In this document: positions 8,646 to 17,460 of the stretch, piece after piece | How positions within the stretch are numbered: position 1 is the stretch's first letter | How the letters are laid out: each line of letters starts with the position of its first letter | Assembly: GCF_900452515.1 (NCBI RefSeq) | Contig: NZ_UGNW01000001.1 | Coordinates: 3,521,103 to 3,585,102, forward strand | DNA: 64,000 nucleotides | Source of the DNA: Legionella birminghamensis | GTDB taxonomy: Bacteria > Pseudomonadota > Gammaproteobacteria > Legionellales > Legionellaceae | Direction: 5' to 3' | The notes under the pieces: generated by a model | The model's input: the letters and a program-made list of their open reading frames with translations, nothing else | The model's database searches: none | Told to the model about the DNA's origin: nothing | Translations under genes and position numbers: made by a program

Positions 8646-9150
8646 AGCATCGGTATCTGCACAAATGCATTAGCAATAAAGCTTTCGAATCCCCACGGCT
8701 GCGACCTAGGTATCTACACAAATATTTTCCCCGTCCGAATCCCCGCGGCACTGACCGCGGGGCCCATAACCCAGCTCAATCTTCGACCTCGCGGTCCTAG
8801 CCCATAAGTATCTACGCATCACCACTATGCTCTGCGGCTTGTCCGCAGGGTCCAGTGTTTCTATGAGTCATTTGGATCCCTGGACACAAGCCGAGGGAAG
8901 TCGAAGCTAAGAGCAGACTGTGTTTTCAGGGATGTGTAGATAGCTATGGGCTGCGCGGGGCCCAATGAATCTTATTCAGAGCCCCAATTTACTAATCAGT
9001 TCATTCAATCTTTACTCTGGCAGGTTTATTGTTTTTCTGAGCTCCTGTTAGTGCCCACCATGGGCCCCGCGGTCGCTGCCGCGGGGATTCGGTAGAGCTT
9101 CGCCGCGGGGATTCGGAGTGGGAAAAATATTTGTGTAGATACCTATGGCT
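8646..9150. repeat. MITE-like palindromic repeat cluster, copy A, with a nested element
   Basis: This gene-free 549-bp gap is almost all repeat. The outer element (8707-9145, about 439 bp) has terminal inverted repeats TAGGTATCTACACAAATATTTT and its reverse complement. Inside each end is a GC-rich hairpin (CCCCGCGG-CACTGA-CCGCGGGG left, CCGCGG-TCGCTG-CCGCGG right). A second element (8799-8952, about 154 bp) with ends CCCATAAGTATCTACGCATC and GATGTGTAGATAGCTATGGG sits inside. A damaged left end (8646-8700) precedes the outer copy. No open reading frame of note. Confidence 0.8.
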
Positions 9151-9167
9151 TTGACAGGCAGGGGCTT

Positions 9168-10040
9168 TTAATTATCAAACCGCGGCACCGGACGATGGCA
9201 ATAGGGTGCTTTACGGTGTTTCTGGTAATAATCCTGATGGTAGTCCTCCGCCGGCCAAAACACCTGCACTGGTAATACTTTAGTAACCACTTGATAAGCC
9301 TTTTCTTTTAATAGCTTGATCAATTGCTGGATTATCTTTAGCTGATCATCATTATAATAAAAAATGGCACTTTGATATTGCTGACCAATATCAGGCCCCT
9401 GTCCATTGCCCTGAGTTGGATCATGAATTTCAAAAAAGCGTCTAATCACGGAGTCATAGTCCAGTTTATCGCGATCATAAACAACCCTTGCTGCCTCAAA
9501 ATGACCGGTATGACCATAGCAAACCTGTTCATAGCCAGGATTTGCGCTGTGGCCTCCAGTATAACCAACCTCAACTTTCAAAACACCAGGAAGCAGTTTC
9601 AAAAAATGGTCTACACCCCAGAAACATCCCCCTGCAACAATCGCTTCTTCCGTATCCAGCACCTCACTATTTTCTACAAAATCAATAGAGGCAGAGTTAA
9701 CGCAATGACGCAGATTTTTATGGGTAAAAAACTCGCCAGTAAACACATGCCCAAGGTGCGCATCGCAGCGCTCACAAAGAATTTCAGTACGCTGACCATC
9801 GGCATCAGGGACTTGCTTGACGGCCTGAATGATATTATCGTCAAAACTTGGCCAACCGCAGCCGGAATGAAATTGGCTTGAGCCGCGAAATAAAGCCAGC
9901 CCACAGCGACGGCAAAGGTAACTGCCTTGTTTTACCGGCTTGACATATTGGCCGGTGTTAGGATATTCAGTGGCTTTGTCGCAGATAATACGTCGGCTTT
10001 GAGGTGTAAGGCTTGCTGTTTTATCGAGGTAGTTATCCAT
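9168..10040 (-). CDS. msrBA: Fused peptide methionine sulfoxide reductase MsrB-MsrA
   Basis: Repairs oxidised methionine: MsrB reduces the R and MsrA the S sulfoxide. The order is MsrB (about residues 1-125) then MsrA (about 130-290). MsrB has two zinc CxxC pairs (43/46 and 89/92), the CGWPSF motif and the catalytic Cys113 in RHCVNSASIDF. MsrA has the GCFWG active site with Cys139. I choose the ATG at 10040 because AAAGGTGA lies 5 nt upstream; an in-frame GTG at 10049 is possible but inside that site. There is no signal peptide, so it is likely cytosolic. It follows mltB on the same strand, separated by a hairpin. Confidence 0.95.
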   Translation of the reverse strand: MDNYLDKTASLTPQSRRIICDKATEYPNTGQYVKPVKQGSYLCRRCGLALFRGSSQFHSGCGWPSFDDNIIQAVKQVPDADGQRTEILCERCDAHLGHVFTGEFFTHKNLRHCVNSASIDFVENSEVLDTEEAIVAGGCFWGVDHFLKLLPGVLKVEVGYTGGHSANPGYEQVCYGHTGHFEAARVVYDRDKLDYDSVIRRFFEIHDPTQGNGQGPDIGQQYQSAIFYYNDDQLKIIQQLIKLLKEKAYQVVTKVLPVQVFWPAEDYHQDYYQKHRKAPYCHRPVPRFDN

Positions 10041-10082
10041 GAAATTCACCTTTAGAAAGGCAGGCGGGTAAGGATAGGGTAG

Positions 10083-10102
10083 GCTGGGCGGTGAAGCCCA
10101 GC
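10083..10102 (-). terminator. GCTGGGC hairpin after mltB
   Basis: GCTGGGC (10083-10089), a 6-nt loop and GCCCAGC (10096-10102), 9 nt downstream of the mltB stop codon on the minus strand. The same hairpin type recurs at 18498-18517 and 53761-53780, each time just beyond gene ends. No strong T-run follows. Confidence 0.5.
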
Positions 10103-10111
10103 GAAAAAGAC

Positions 10112-11086
10112 TTAGTTGACCCGACCGCAGATCTTGTCTGCCATATAACCAATTGCGCCTGCATAGTAGATAGAATTATTGTAGCGCAAAATCATCTTGT
10201 AGTTAGGGAAAGCAAGAAATACCGGGCCGCCGTTAGGCTGAACAATACTGGCCTCGAGATTTTGATAAGGCAATGGCTTTCCGTCCGTTGTGCGCACGCC
10301 CATAGCGTTCCACTCGCTGGCGAGCTTGACTGTAGTCTTGCCTTCCAGACTTTTGTCGAAATTTGCCGGCAAGCGAACATGAATAGCCCAGGGCTCACCG
10401 GTTTGCCAGCCATTTTTCTTCATGTAGTTAGCAATTGATGCAAACACATCTGCCTTAGCCTTCCAGATATCCTTGCGTCCGTCTCCATCATAATCCACTG
10501 CGTACTCTACCCAGCTCGAAGGCAGGAACTGAGGCTGCCCGGAAGCACCGGCCCATTCACCTTTAAAATCCTTAAGACTTACATGGCCATCGTTGACGAT
10601 ATGCAAGGCCAGCATTAACTGCTTGCGGAAGAAATCCTGACGATTTGAATCATAGGCCAAGGTCGCCAGGGATTTGATGACTGGAAAATCACCCATGTAA
10701 GTCCCATAGCTTGTTTCCATACCCCAGAAAGATACGATGAAACAGGGGTCGACACCGAAGCTTTGACCTACCTGATCGAGCAAGGCTTTATTCTTTTGAT
10801 AGTTCTTTTTACCCATGGCAATGCGGTAGGCATCTGCACGGGTATTTAAATATTTACTGAAGGTCAGACGGTGCTCAGGCTGCGAACGAGCGAGGCTTTT
10901 AACCTGACGGCTAGGTTCATGAATATCAGCAAAGGCCTGATCAAACAAAGAGGCCGGGATTCCTTGCGACAAGGCTTCCTCCCTGACACCAGCAACCCAA
11001 CTGCTCCAGGACTGCTGATTGGCGTACGTCCAGGTTGAAATGGCACTTAAAACGCAGGCAAGTGCTGTTAATCGAAAATTTTTCAT
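10112..11086 (-). CDS. mltB: Lytic murein transglycosylase B (MltB family)
   Basis: Cleaves the glycan strands of peptidoglycan, forming 1,6-anhydromuramyl ends. The start is the ATG at 11086, preceded by AAGGGG and giving a clean signal peptide (MKNFRLTALACVLSAISTWTYA); an upstream in-frame start at 11122 has no ribosome binding site. Family SLT_2 features are the catalytic Glu in GMETSYGTYMG, GASGQPQFLPSSW, and the calcium-loop-like DYDGDGRKDIW. There is no lipobox cysteine at the signal cleavage site, so it is probably soluble periplasmic, unlike lipoprotein MltB of E. coli. The length of about 324 residues is normal. Confidence 0.92.
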   Translation of the reverse strand: MKNFRLTALACVLSAISTWTYANQQSWSSWVAGVREEALSQGIPASLFDQAFADIHEPSRQVKSLARSQPEHRLTFSKYLNTRADAYRIAMGKKNYQKNKALLDQVGQSFGVDPCFIVSFWGMETSYGTYMGDFPVIKSLATLAYDSNRQDFFRKQLMLALHIVNDGHVSLKDFKGEWAGASGQPQFLPSSWVEYAVDYDGDGRKDIWKAKADVFASIANYMKKNGWQTGEPWAIHVRLPANFDKSLEGKTTVKLASEWNAMGVRTTDGKPLPYQNLEASIVQPNGGPVFLAFPNYKMILRYNNSIYYAGAIGYMADKICGRVN

Positions 11087-11237
11087 GCGTTTCCCCTTAT
11101 ATAGGATTGCTGGCTCATCCAATGAGGAGCCTGACTTATGGTTTCACTTTATTAAGCAGGAACCATGCCTTATGTTAACATTATCGCTTTAGCAGGCAAG
11201 AAGGTAAACCAGCAGTTGTTAACAATTGTTACTCGCT

Positions 11238-11525
11238 TAGGTATCTACATAAATTTTTTCCCGCTCCAGAATCCCCGCGGCACCGACCGCGGGGCCCATG
11301 TCTCTTGGAGAAACAGGCTCCCCAAATGAGTTTCAAATTTGCAAAAAAATAGAGATTGAAAAGCAATTAGCAAGACCGATATTGTATAGGCGTAGTGTGG
11401 GCCCCGCGGTCGATGCCGCGGGGATTCGAATGATCGATGCCACGGGGATTCGGATGGTCGATGCCGCGGGGTACGGATGGTCGAAGTCGCGGGGATTCGA
11501 TTGTCTTCGCCCGCGGCGGTTCAAT
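11238..11525. repeat. MITE-like palindromic repeat, copy B, right arm expanded
   Basis: Left end TAGGTATCTACATAAATTTT at 11238 is followed by the CCCCGCGG-CACCGA-CCGCGGGG hairpin. The right arm (from about 11400) carries CCGCGG-TCGATG-CCGCGG and then four roughly 24-bp units ending GGGGATTCG or a close variant (anchors near 11424, 11448, 11472 and 11495). The right terminal TATCTACACA repeat is missing. It fills the gap between mltB and tesA, and the short reading frames across it are artefacts of the repeat. Confidence 0.8.
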
Positions 11526-11537
11526 TAGTCCAACGGT

Positions 11538-12149
11538 TTAGTTACTTTTTAACAGCGGCTCAATCACTGGCCAGACATTATCAAAAATCTTGCCCTGTGC
11601 TGCTTGATTCGGGTGAATATTATCATTTTGCATATATTCCCGATGGCCGGCAACACCCTCCAAAAACATGGCGACAAAGACCAGCTGATATTTTTTTGCT
11701 AAATCCTGATACGCTTGATCAAAACGGGACAGGAATTGCTGGCCATAATTTGGCGGCAGTTTGGTTGCCAATAAAACCACCTTGGCGCCAGATTGCCGGG
11801 AAAGATTAATCATCGTTTCCAGGTTTTTGCTCATCTCTTCGATGGACAGGCCTCTTAAACCATCATTAGCGCCCAATTCGATAACGACAATCCCGGGTTT
11901 ATATTTTTCCAGCGCATCAGGCAGCTTGGCCAGCCCATTAATAGTCGTATCGCCGCTGGTACTGATATTCACTGTTTTCCAGTTACCCGGATAACTCTTT
12001 AATTTTTGCTCAAGCAAGCCCACCCAATTTTTTTGATCAGCAAGGCCATAGCCGGCACTGAGACTATCGCCTACAATTAACAGCGTTCCGGCCTGTAAAG
12101 GTGCTATCATAACTAGTGAAAACAAAAGTGCAAGGATTGTCCTTAACAT
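11538..12149 (-). CDS. tesA: Periplasmic SGNH/GDSL esterase, TesA-type arylesterase/thioesterase I
   Basis: Multifunctional hydrolase (acyl-CoA thioesterase I, lysophospholipase L1, arylesterase family). A signal peptide spans residues 1-20 ([20 protein letters not shown]). The four SGNH blocks are visible: GDSLSAGYG with the catalytic Ser, SGDTT with Gly, GANDGLRG with Asn, and DNIHPN with the Asp-His pair. The length of 203 residues is normal. GGAG lies 5 nt before the ATG. It is divergent from the ABC gene, and the two start codons overlap by 2 nt (CATG), an arrangement close to the E. coli tesA-ybbA pair. The promoters therefore lie within coding sequence. Confidence 0.93.
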   Translation of the reverse strand: MLRTILALLFSLVMIAPLQAGTLLIVGDSLSAGYGLADQKNWVGLLEQKLKSYPGNWKTVNISTSGDTTINGLAKLPDALEKYKPGIVVIELGANDGLRGLSIEEMSKNLETMINLSRQSGAKVVLLATKLPPNYGQQFLSRFDQAYQDLAKKYQLVFVAMFLEGVAGHREYMQNDNIHPNQAAQGKIFDNVWPVIEPLLKSN

Positions 12150-12825
12150 GGTTTCTCCTATTGAATCAATTACATTAAAGGATCTGAACTATCAGGTTCA
12201 AAGTGGAAATGAGCAACTGGTTATTCTCAATGATATCAATCTGCGAATCAATTCCGGAATGACCATTGCCATCACTGGAGTTTCCGGTTCAGGGAAAACC
12301 TCGCTATTAAATATTATGGCAGGTTTGGAATTACCCAGCTCAGGCAATGTTTTCTATGATAATATCGACATCACCCAACTGGATGAAGACAGCCGCGCCA
12401 GCCTGCGAGCCGAGCGTATCGGTTTCATTTTTCAGTCCTTCCAATTATTGCCCAATTTTACTGCGCTTGAAAATATCATGCTTCCGCTGGAGATTAGCAA
12501 CAGAGCCAATGCCATGGCGATTGCCTTGCAATGGCTGGAACAAGTTGGACTTTCCAGGCGGGCACAGCATTTTCCATCCCAATTATCAGGCGGAGAACAG
12601 CAGCGTATCGCCATCGCCCGCGCTTTTGCAATTACCCCCTCTATTTTATTTGCTGATGAGCCAACCGGTAATCTGGATAAAAAAACCGGCCAGCACATTA
12701 TTGATCTGCTTTTTGAGCTTAACAGTGTCCATCAGAGCACGCTAATTATTGTCACCCATGACGAGTCCTTAGCGGCCCGCTGTCATACACACTGGCCGCT
12801 GGTGGAAGGGCGGTTACAATGTTAG
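12148..12825 (+). CDS. ybbA: ABC transporter ATP-binding protein, YbbA/LolD-like
   Basis: ATPase subunit of a MacB-type (type VII) ABC system that works with the FtsX-like permease encoded next. The 225 residues contain Walker [10 protein letters not shown] (about 46-54), the Q-loop [10 protein letters not shown], the ABC signature [14 protein letters not shown] (about 146-159), Walker [14 protein letters not shown] and the H-loop VTHD. It overlaps the permease gene by 7 nt, so they form one translational unit. The neighbouring divergent tesA supports the YbbA assignment. The physiological substrate of the YbbAP complex is not established; envelope lipid or protein release is a plausible guess. 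Confidence 0.92.
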   Translation: MVSPIESITLKDLNYQVQSGNEQLVILNDINLRINSGMTIAITGVSGSGKTSLLNIMAGLELPSSGNVFYDNIDITQLDEDSRASLRAERIGFIFQSFQLLPNFTALENIMLPLEISNRANAMAIALQWLEQVGLSRRAQHFPSQLSGGEQQRIAIARAFAITPSILFADEPTGNLDKKTGQHIIDLLFELNSVHQSTLIIVTHDESLAARCHTHWPLVEGRLQC

Positions 12826-15275
12826 CCATGCCCGCATTTTTTCGAAGCTTTATTCGCGAATGGAAAAGCGGCGAATTGAGTCTTCTTGCTTTTGCTTTAT
12901 TCTTTGCGATGGCATGTGTCAGTGCTTTAAATAATCTCGCGGAAGTGATTCATTATCAGCTTGACCGCCAGGCAGCCCAATTATTGGGGGCTGATCGCCA
13001 GCTAAACAGCGGCATTGTGCTTAACAAGGAATGGTTTGCGAAAGCTTCCTCTTTAGGATTAAGACAATCGCAAGCGTTAAGCTTTCTATCAATGGTTAGT
13101 CATGGAGACAATTTACAGTTGGCACAAATAAAGGCAATCCAGACGCCATTTCCGCTCAATGGCCGCTTAACCATTGCCAGAACAATGAACAGAACTGAGC
13201 AATTCACTACCAACAAGGCACCTGCAGAGGGGCATATATGGATGGGATGGCGTCTCTTTCCCCCTTTAAATCTTCAAATCGGGGGTAAGGTTCAGATTGG
13301 GGCAGCCGAGTTTATTGTTGACGGCATTATCATCGAGGAACCGGGGCAGGTCGGAGACTGGTTTAATATTTCTCCTCACATCCTGATGAACCAAAGTGAT
13401 ATTGGCAAAACAGCGGTGATTCAGACAGGAAGCAATATACGCTATCAATGGCTTGTCAGCGGCAACCCGCTATTGCTCGATCAGTTGTATCAATACTTGC
13501 AGCCGCAATTAAACGAGCAGCAACAGTGGTTTGACAGCAAGTCAGGCAACCAGGCAGTGGAGAAAAACACCAGCAGGACGCTCGCATATCTTAATCTGGG
13601 CACTTTAATGAGCCTGGTTTTAGCCGGCGTTGCAATCAGCATGGCGAGTTTACGCTTTAGCCAACGGCATCAGCAGCATGTGGCTCTTCTTCGCTGCTTT
13701 GGCGCTTCGCAAAAACATATTTTACGCTGGTACTTTCTCAGCATTCTTTTTCTGGGCAGTATTGCCAGTATTTTAGGTATTGGTTTAGGGTATGCACTTA
13801 AACCGCTGCTAATACAGTGGCTGCGCGGAATTACCCCTGAAATGCAAGCGCCATTTAGCTTAAAACCTGCTTTACTCAGTTTTGCCACGGGTATCCTCAT
13901 TTTGAGTGCTTTTAGTCTCACTCACTTATTAAAACTTAGAAATACCAGTCCGGTCAGTATTTTCAAAAGCCGTACTGTGCAGCCCCAAGGCAGCCTGGTG
14001 GAAGGCTATGCACTGGCCTTCATTTTCTCTGCTGGACTGGCTTATCTTTACACCCGCTCATGGTCAATCACGGCCGTGGTGATAATGGCCTGCCTTTTGT
14101 TTATTGTCCTGGTCATTTTCAGCCTTCATATTGGTTTTGGCCTGCTAGCCAGCGCCAGGCAAATCCATCTTAACTGGCGTTTTGGATTTATCAGTATTTC
14201 GCGCAACCTGGGAAATAGTGCCTTGCAAATCATCGGCATGGGCCTGGCACTGACTGCTCTGCTAAGCCTGAGCCTGTTAAGAACACAACTGCTAGCCGAC
14301 TGGCAGCATCAGCTGCCGCACGATGCCGCCAACTATTTCCTGATTAATATTGAGCCCAGCCAGATTCCTTCGCTGCAGCAATTTCTGACACAGCAGAAAA
14401 TCAATGCTGCGCCTATCTATCCCGTTGTCCGCGGCCGTTTGATTACAATCAATGATCAGTCGATTAATCAGGCGCTGGGGAGTAATGCCCAGGAGATTAA
14501 TGCCTTGCAGCGCGAACTCAATCTGTCCTGGACAGATAGTCTCCCTGATGACAATACACTGACTCAGGGTCAATGGAATACCGGGCTGTCGATTGAAGAA
14601 GGGCTTGCGAACCGCCTGGGAGTGCAGGTTGGCGACAAGCTTGGTTTTCGCATTATCGATCGGCTTATTAGCGGCGAAATTACCAGCATTCGCAGGCTTA
14701 ACTGGTCCAGTTTTAAACCGAATTTCTTTATATTATTTAAGCCGGGAGTGCTCAACTCCTTCCCGCAAACCAGTATTACCAGTTTATATTTACCACCAGA
14801 AAACCGCGACTTTCTGATGAGGCTGGTAAAGCAATTTCCCAATATAACCGTGATTGATATTGCAACCACTCTTGAGAAAGTGCGGACAATTTTTGAAAAT
14901 GTGGGTAAAGCAATAAGCCTTGTTTCTTTGTTTGGCTTATTCACCGGGTTAATTATTACAGCATTGGCCATGCTTTCCCTGACCGGAAGCAAAAAGCAGG
15001 AAACTTACCTGTTGAAAACATTGGGAATGCGCAGGAAGCAAATGTTATGGATTAAGAGCAGTGAAGCCTTCTTCATCGGATTTTATGCCGGGTTGCTCGC
15101 AGTCAGCACCGCAATTGCTATTAATTTTTATGTAGCAGACAGCCTGTTGGGGATCTCTTTCCGTATGCCCTGGTTTTACTTACTGACTGTTCCCTTTGTT
15201 GCAGCACTGGGTACTATTTTGCTCAGCCATACCGTATCCTATCTGCAGTATGAGCGAACAGCCGCCACCCTGTAG
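12819..15275 (+). CDS. ybbP: FtsX/MacB-type ABC permease, YbbP-like
   Basis: Inner-membrane permease of 818 residues, matching YbbP (about 800). It has an N-terminal membrane helix (ELSLLAFALFFAMACVSALN), a large periplasmic domain, a first FtsX-like cluster of helices around residues 255-375 (including MASLRFSQRHQQHVALLRCFGAS), further central helices to about 490, a second periplasmic domain, and a C-terminal FtsX domain from about 695 (ALAMLSLTGSKKQETYLLKTLGM). The duplicated layout with extra central helices is typical of YbbP rather than LolC/E. It is coupled to ybbA by overlap. It works mechanically with the ATPase rather than as a classical import channel (family knowledge). Confidence 0.9.
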   Translation: MLAMPAFFRSFIREWKSGELSLLAFALFFAMACVSALNNLAEVIHYQLDRQAAQLLGADRQLNSGIVLNKEWFAKASSLGLRQSQALSFLSMVSHGDNLQLAQIKAIQTPFPLNGRLTIARTMNRTEQFTTNKAPAEGHIWMGWRLFPPLNLQIGGKVQIGAAEFIVDGIIIEEPGQVGDWFNISPHILMNQSDIGKTAVIQTGSNIRYQWLVSGNPLLLDQLYQYLQPQLNEQQQWFDSKSGNQAVEKNTSRTLAYLNLGTLMSLVLAGVAISMASLRFSQRHQQHVALLRCFGASQKHILRWYFLSILFLGSIASILGIGLGYALKPLLIQWLRGITPEMQAPFSLKPALLSFATGILILSAFSLTHLLKLRNTSPVSIFKSRTVQPQGSLVEGYALAFIFSAGLAYLYTRSWSITAVVIMACLLFIVLVIFSLHIGFGLLASARQIHLNWRFGFISISRNLGNSALQIIGMGLALTALLSLSLLRTQLLADWQHQLPHDAANYFLINIEPSQIPSLQQFLTQQKINAAPIYPVVRGRLITINDQSINQALGSNAQEINALQRELNLSWTDSLPDDNTLTQGQWNTGLSIEEGLANRLGVQVGDKLGFRIIDRLISGEITSIRRLNWSSFKPNFFILFKPGVLNSFPQTSITSLYLPPENRDFLMRLVKQFPNITVIDIATTLEKVRTIFENVGKAISLVSLFGLFTGLIITALAMLSLTGSKKQETYLLKTLGMRRKQMLWIKSSEAFFIGFYAGLLAVSTAIAINFYVADSLLGISFRMPWFYLLTVPFVAALGTILLSHTVSYLQYERTAATL

Positions 15276-15338
15276 ACGGGCTATGAAGCCGTTATTCTTC
15301 TATACTCTGATTGATAAACAACCTGTGGACAAATAACT

Positions 15339-15713
15339 ATGAAAAGAGACTGGGATATGATTAGGGATATTCTGTTACAAATAGAGAGCCTTGCACCTAA
15401 TGCCTTATTAACCCTGGACAGTTTTCCTTTAGAAAAACATAGTGAAGTCTCCTCCCACCTGGAAATATTACAGGAAGGGGGTCTCCTGCAGGGAAAAATT
15501 CATAAAACGCCGGGCGGCTCGCCGCATGACTTTCATTTACTGCGTTTGACCTGGGTTGGCTATGATTTTTTGGAATCCATCCGCTCAGATACTGCCTGGG
15601 ATGAAATAAAACAGCTTTTGAGTTCGAAACAGATTGCCATGCAGCTTGAGAATATCATGAGTCTTGCTCAAGCGATGGATAAGAAGCAGTTGATAGCCTT
15701 GGAAAGTAACTGA
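15339..15713 (+). CDS. DUF2513 family protein
   Basis: A 124-residue protein beginning MKRDWDMIRDILLQIE, the diagnostic opening of DUF2513, a family found in chromosomes, plasmids and phages. It continues with HLEILQEGGLLQG, LRLTWVGYDFLESIRSDTAW (split over about residues 68-88) and a helical tail. The fold looks like a winged helix and is suggestive of DNA or RNA binding, but no function is established. It lies 63 nt after the ABC permease gene and may be read from the same transcript. A dispersed palindromic repeat follows at once and separates it from the convergent rho. Confidence 0.85.
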   Translation: MKRDWDMIRDILLQIESLAPNALLTLDSFPLEKHSEVSSHLEILQEGGLLQGKIHKTPGGSPHDFHLLRLTWVGYDFLESIRSDTAWDEIKQLLSSKQIAMQLENIMSLAQAMDKKQLIALESN

Positions 15714-15717
15714 ATAC

Positions 15718-15820
15718 GTCTTTGCGAGCGTCGTGAAGCAATCCAGATCGGAGCCCGATGGGAGCACCGAGACAATTGCTTCACTTCGTTCGCAATGACG
15801 AGGAGCTTCGCTCGCAAAGC
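15718..15820. repeat. Dispersed palindromic repeat (TTTGCGAGCG...CGCAATGACG family)
   Basis: GTCTTTGCGAGCGTCGTGAAGCAATCC at 15718-15744 is mirrored by ATTGCTTCACTTCGTTCGCAATGACG (about 15775-15800), followed by an extra arm CTTCGCTCGCAAAG (15806-15819). It fills the space between the convergent DUF2513 and rho stops. A decayed relative is present at about 52810-52862. Confidence 0.75.
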
Positions 15821-15827
15821 GGCGTTA

Positions 15828-17090
15828 CTACTCCTGACGCTTCATTGCCTCAAAGAATTCTGCATTGGTCTTATGGTTCTTCATGCGCTCAATCAGGAAT
15901 TCAATTGCATCACACTCATCCATTGATTGTAATATTTTGCGCAGAATCCAGGTACGGTGCAGATCTTCAGGTGAAAGCAGCAGATCTTCACGGCGGGTAC
16001 CGGAACGATTGATATTAATTGCAGGGAAGGTCCGCCGCTCGGCAATGCTTCGGCTTAGATGGATTTCCATATTACCGGTTCCCTTGAACTCTTCATAAAT
16101 TACTTCGTCCATCTTGGAGCCGGTATCAACCAACGCGGTGGCGATTATCGTCAAGCTGCCGCCTTCCTCGATATTTCGCGCAGCACCATAGAGACGCTTG
16201 GGACGCTGAAGCGCATTGGCATCAACTCCTCCGGTCAGTACCTTGCCTGAAGAAGGCACTACCGTGTTATATGCACGGGCAAGACGAGTGATAGAGTCTA
16301 GTAAAATAACTACGTCACGTTTGTGCTCGACCAGACGCTTGGCTTTCTCAATAACCATTTCAGCAACCTGAACATGGCGGTTTGCTGGTTCGTCAAAAGT
16401 ACTGGCAACCACTTCACCCTTAACTGAGCGCTGCATCTCGGTTACTTCCTCGGGACGCTCATCAATCAATAACACAATCAGATAGCATTCTGGATAGCTT
16501 TTCGCGATGGAATGAGCAATGTTTTGCAGCATCAGCGTTTTTCCTGCCTTTGGCGGGGAAACAATAAGACCACGCTGGCCACGTCCAAAAGGTGCGCAAA
16601 GGTCCACTACACGAGCGGTAAGGTCTTCCGTACTGCCATTCCCCTGTTCCATAACCAGACGCTCGGTAGCAAATAAGGGCGTAAGGTTTTCAAACAGGAT
16701 TTTACGTTTGGCACTGTCAGGCGCATCAAAATTAATCTGATCGACTTTCAGCAGGGCAAAATAACGTTCATTATCTTTGGGAGGACGAATTTTTCCATAG
16801 ACGGTATCTCCTGTGCGTAAGCCAAAACGGCGAATTTGGCTTGGTGAAACATAGGTATCGTCAGGTCCTGCCAGGTATGAGTCGTCTTCAGAGCGCAAAA
16901 AGCCGAAGCCGTCGGGCAACACTTCCAGGACACCGCCGCCGAGAATATCTTCGCCTTCACTGGCATGTGCTTTTAAAATAGCAAATAAAATATCCTGCTT
17001 GCGTTTACTGGAAACGTTTTCGACTCCCTTTTTTTGAGCGATATTGACAAGGTCGGCAATAGGCAATTGCTTGAGTTCTCTAAGATTCAT
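15828..17090 (-). CDS. rho: Transcription termination factor Rho
   Basis: Hexameric RNA helicase that ends transcription at Rho-dependent sites. The product is 420 residues with start ATG 17090 ([20 protein letters not shown]); an in-frame GTG at 17099 gives only three more residues. The order is the N-terminal helical domain, the cold-shock-like primary RNA site ([15 protein letters not shown]), Walker A PPKAGKT, Walker B VILLDS with [23 protein letters not shown], and the Q/R-loop region with [11 protein letters not shown]. In many gammaproteobacteria trxA lies directly upstream; here a GGDEF gene on the opposite strand sits between trxA and rho. Confidence 0.97.
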   Translation of the reverse strand: MNLRELKQLPIADLVNIAQKKGVENVSSKRKQDILFAILKAHASEGEDILGGGVLEVLPDGFGFLRSEDDSYLAGPDDTYVSPSQIRRFGLRTGDTVYGKIRPPKDNERYFALLKVDQINFDAPDSAKRKILFENLTPLFATERLVMEQGNGSTEDLTARVVDLCAPFGRGQRGLIVSPPKAGKTLMLQNIAHSIAKSYPECYLIVLLIDERPEEVTEMQRSVKGEVVASTFDEPANRHVQVAEMVIEKAKRLVEHKRDVVILLDSITRLARAYNTVVPSSGKVLTGGVDANALQRPKRLYGAARNIEEGGSLTIIATALVDTGSKMDEVIYEEFKGTGNMEIHLSRSIAERRTFPAININRSGTRREDLLLSPEDLHRTWILRKILQSMDECDAIEFLIERMKNHKTNAEFFEAMKRQE

Positions 17091-17460
17091 ACTTCTCACT
17101 TGATGTATTGGTTAAAAGAATTGGATTGTCCGGGGTTATTTAAAAACGGAAGGTCAGCTTGAGAAAGCTGTTGCCACTTAAGCTATATTATCAGTTTACT
17201 TATTTTAATCTCATTTGTGAAGAATATCTCTTTCCCTCAAAACCAAATGGTTAATAAGATTTGCTGAATATAGCCAAAGCCGAGGATTGTTGACAGTTGT
17301 TTAGATATTACACGAGCATCTGAAGTCAAACAGATGTCAAATGACCTCGTTATTAGGAGACTAACACAGGGTTAATCATAAATCCAGTCTTTTATTAAAG
17401 GCTATTTTTGCTTTATCCGGCTTTTCTTCCTAAAATTAAAGTATAGTAAATGGAGGTTAT
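17091..17460. other. Divergent intergenic region rho / GGDEF gene
   Basis: This 370-bp AT-rich gap has no credible gene. It contains a small hairpin CAGCTT-GAGA-AAGCTG (about 17156-17171) in the expected rho leader, an isolated TTGACA near 17291 and a TATAGT near 17444 close to the GGDEF start. None can be paired into a convincing promoter by eye. Confidence 0.5.

Noticed and set aside
11298..11528. Open frames across the repeat between mltB and tesA
   Set aside because: They read through GC-rich 24-bp units, giving periodic GIRMVDA-type peptides. This is repeat periodicity, not a gene.
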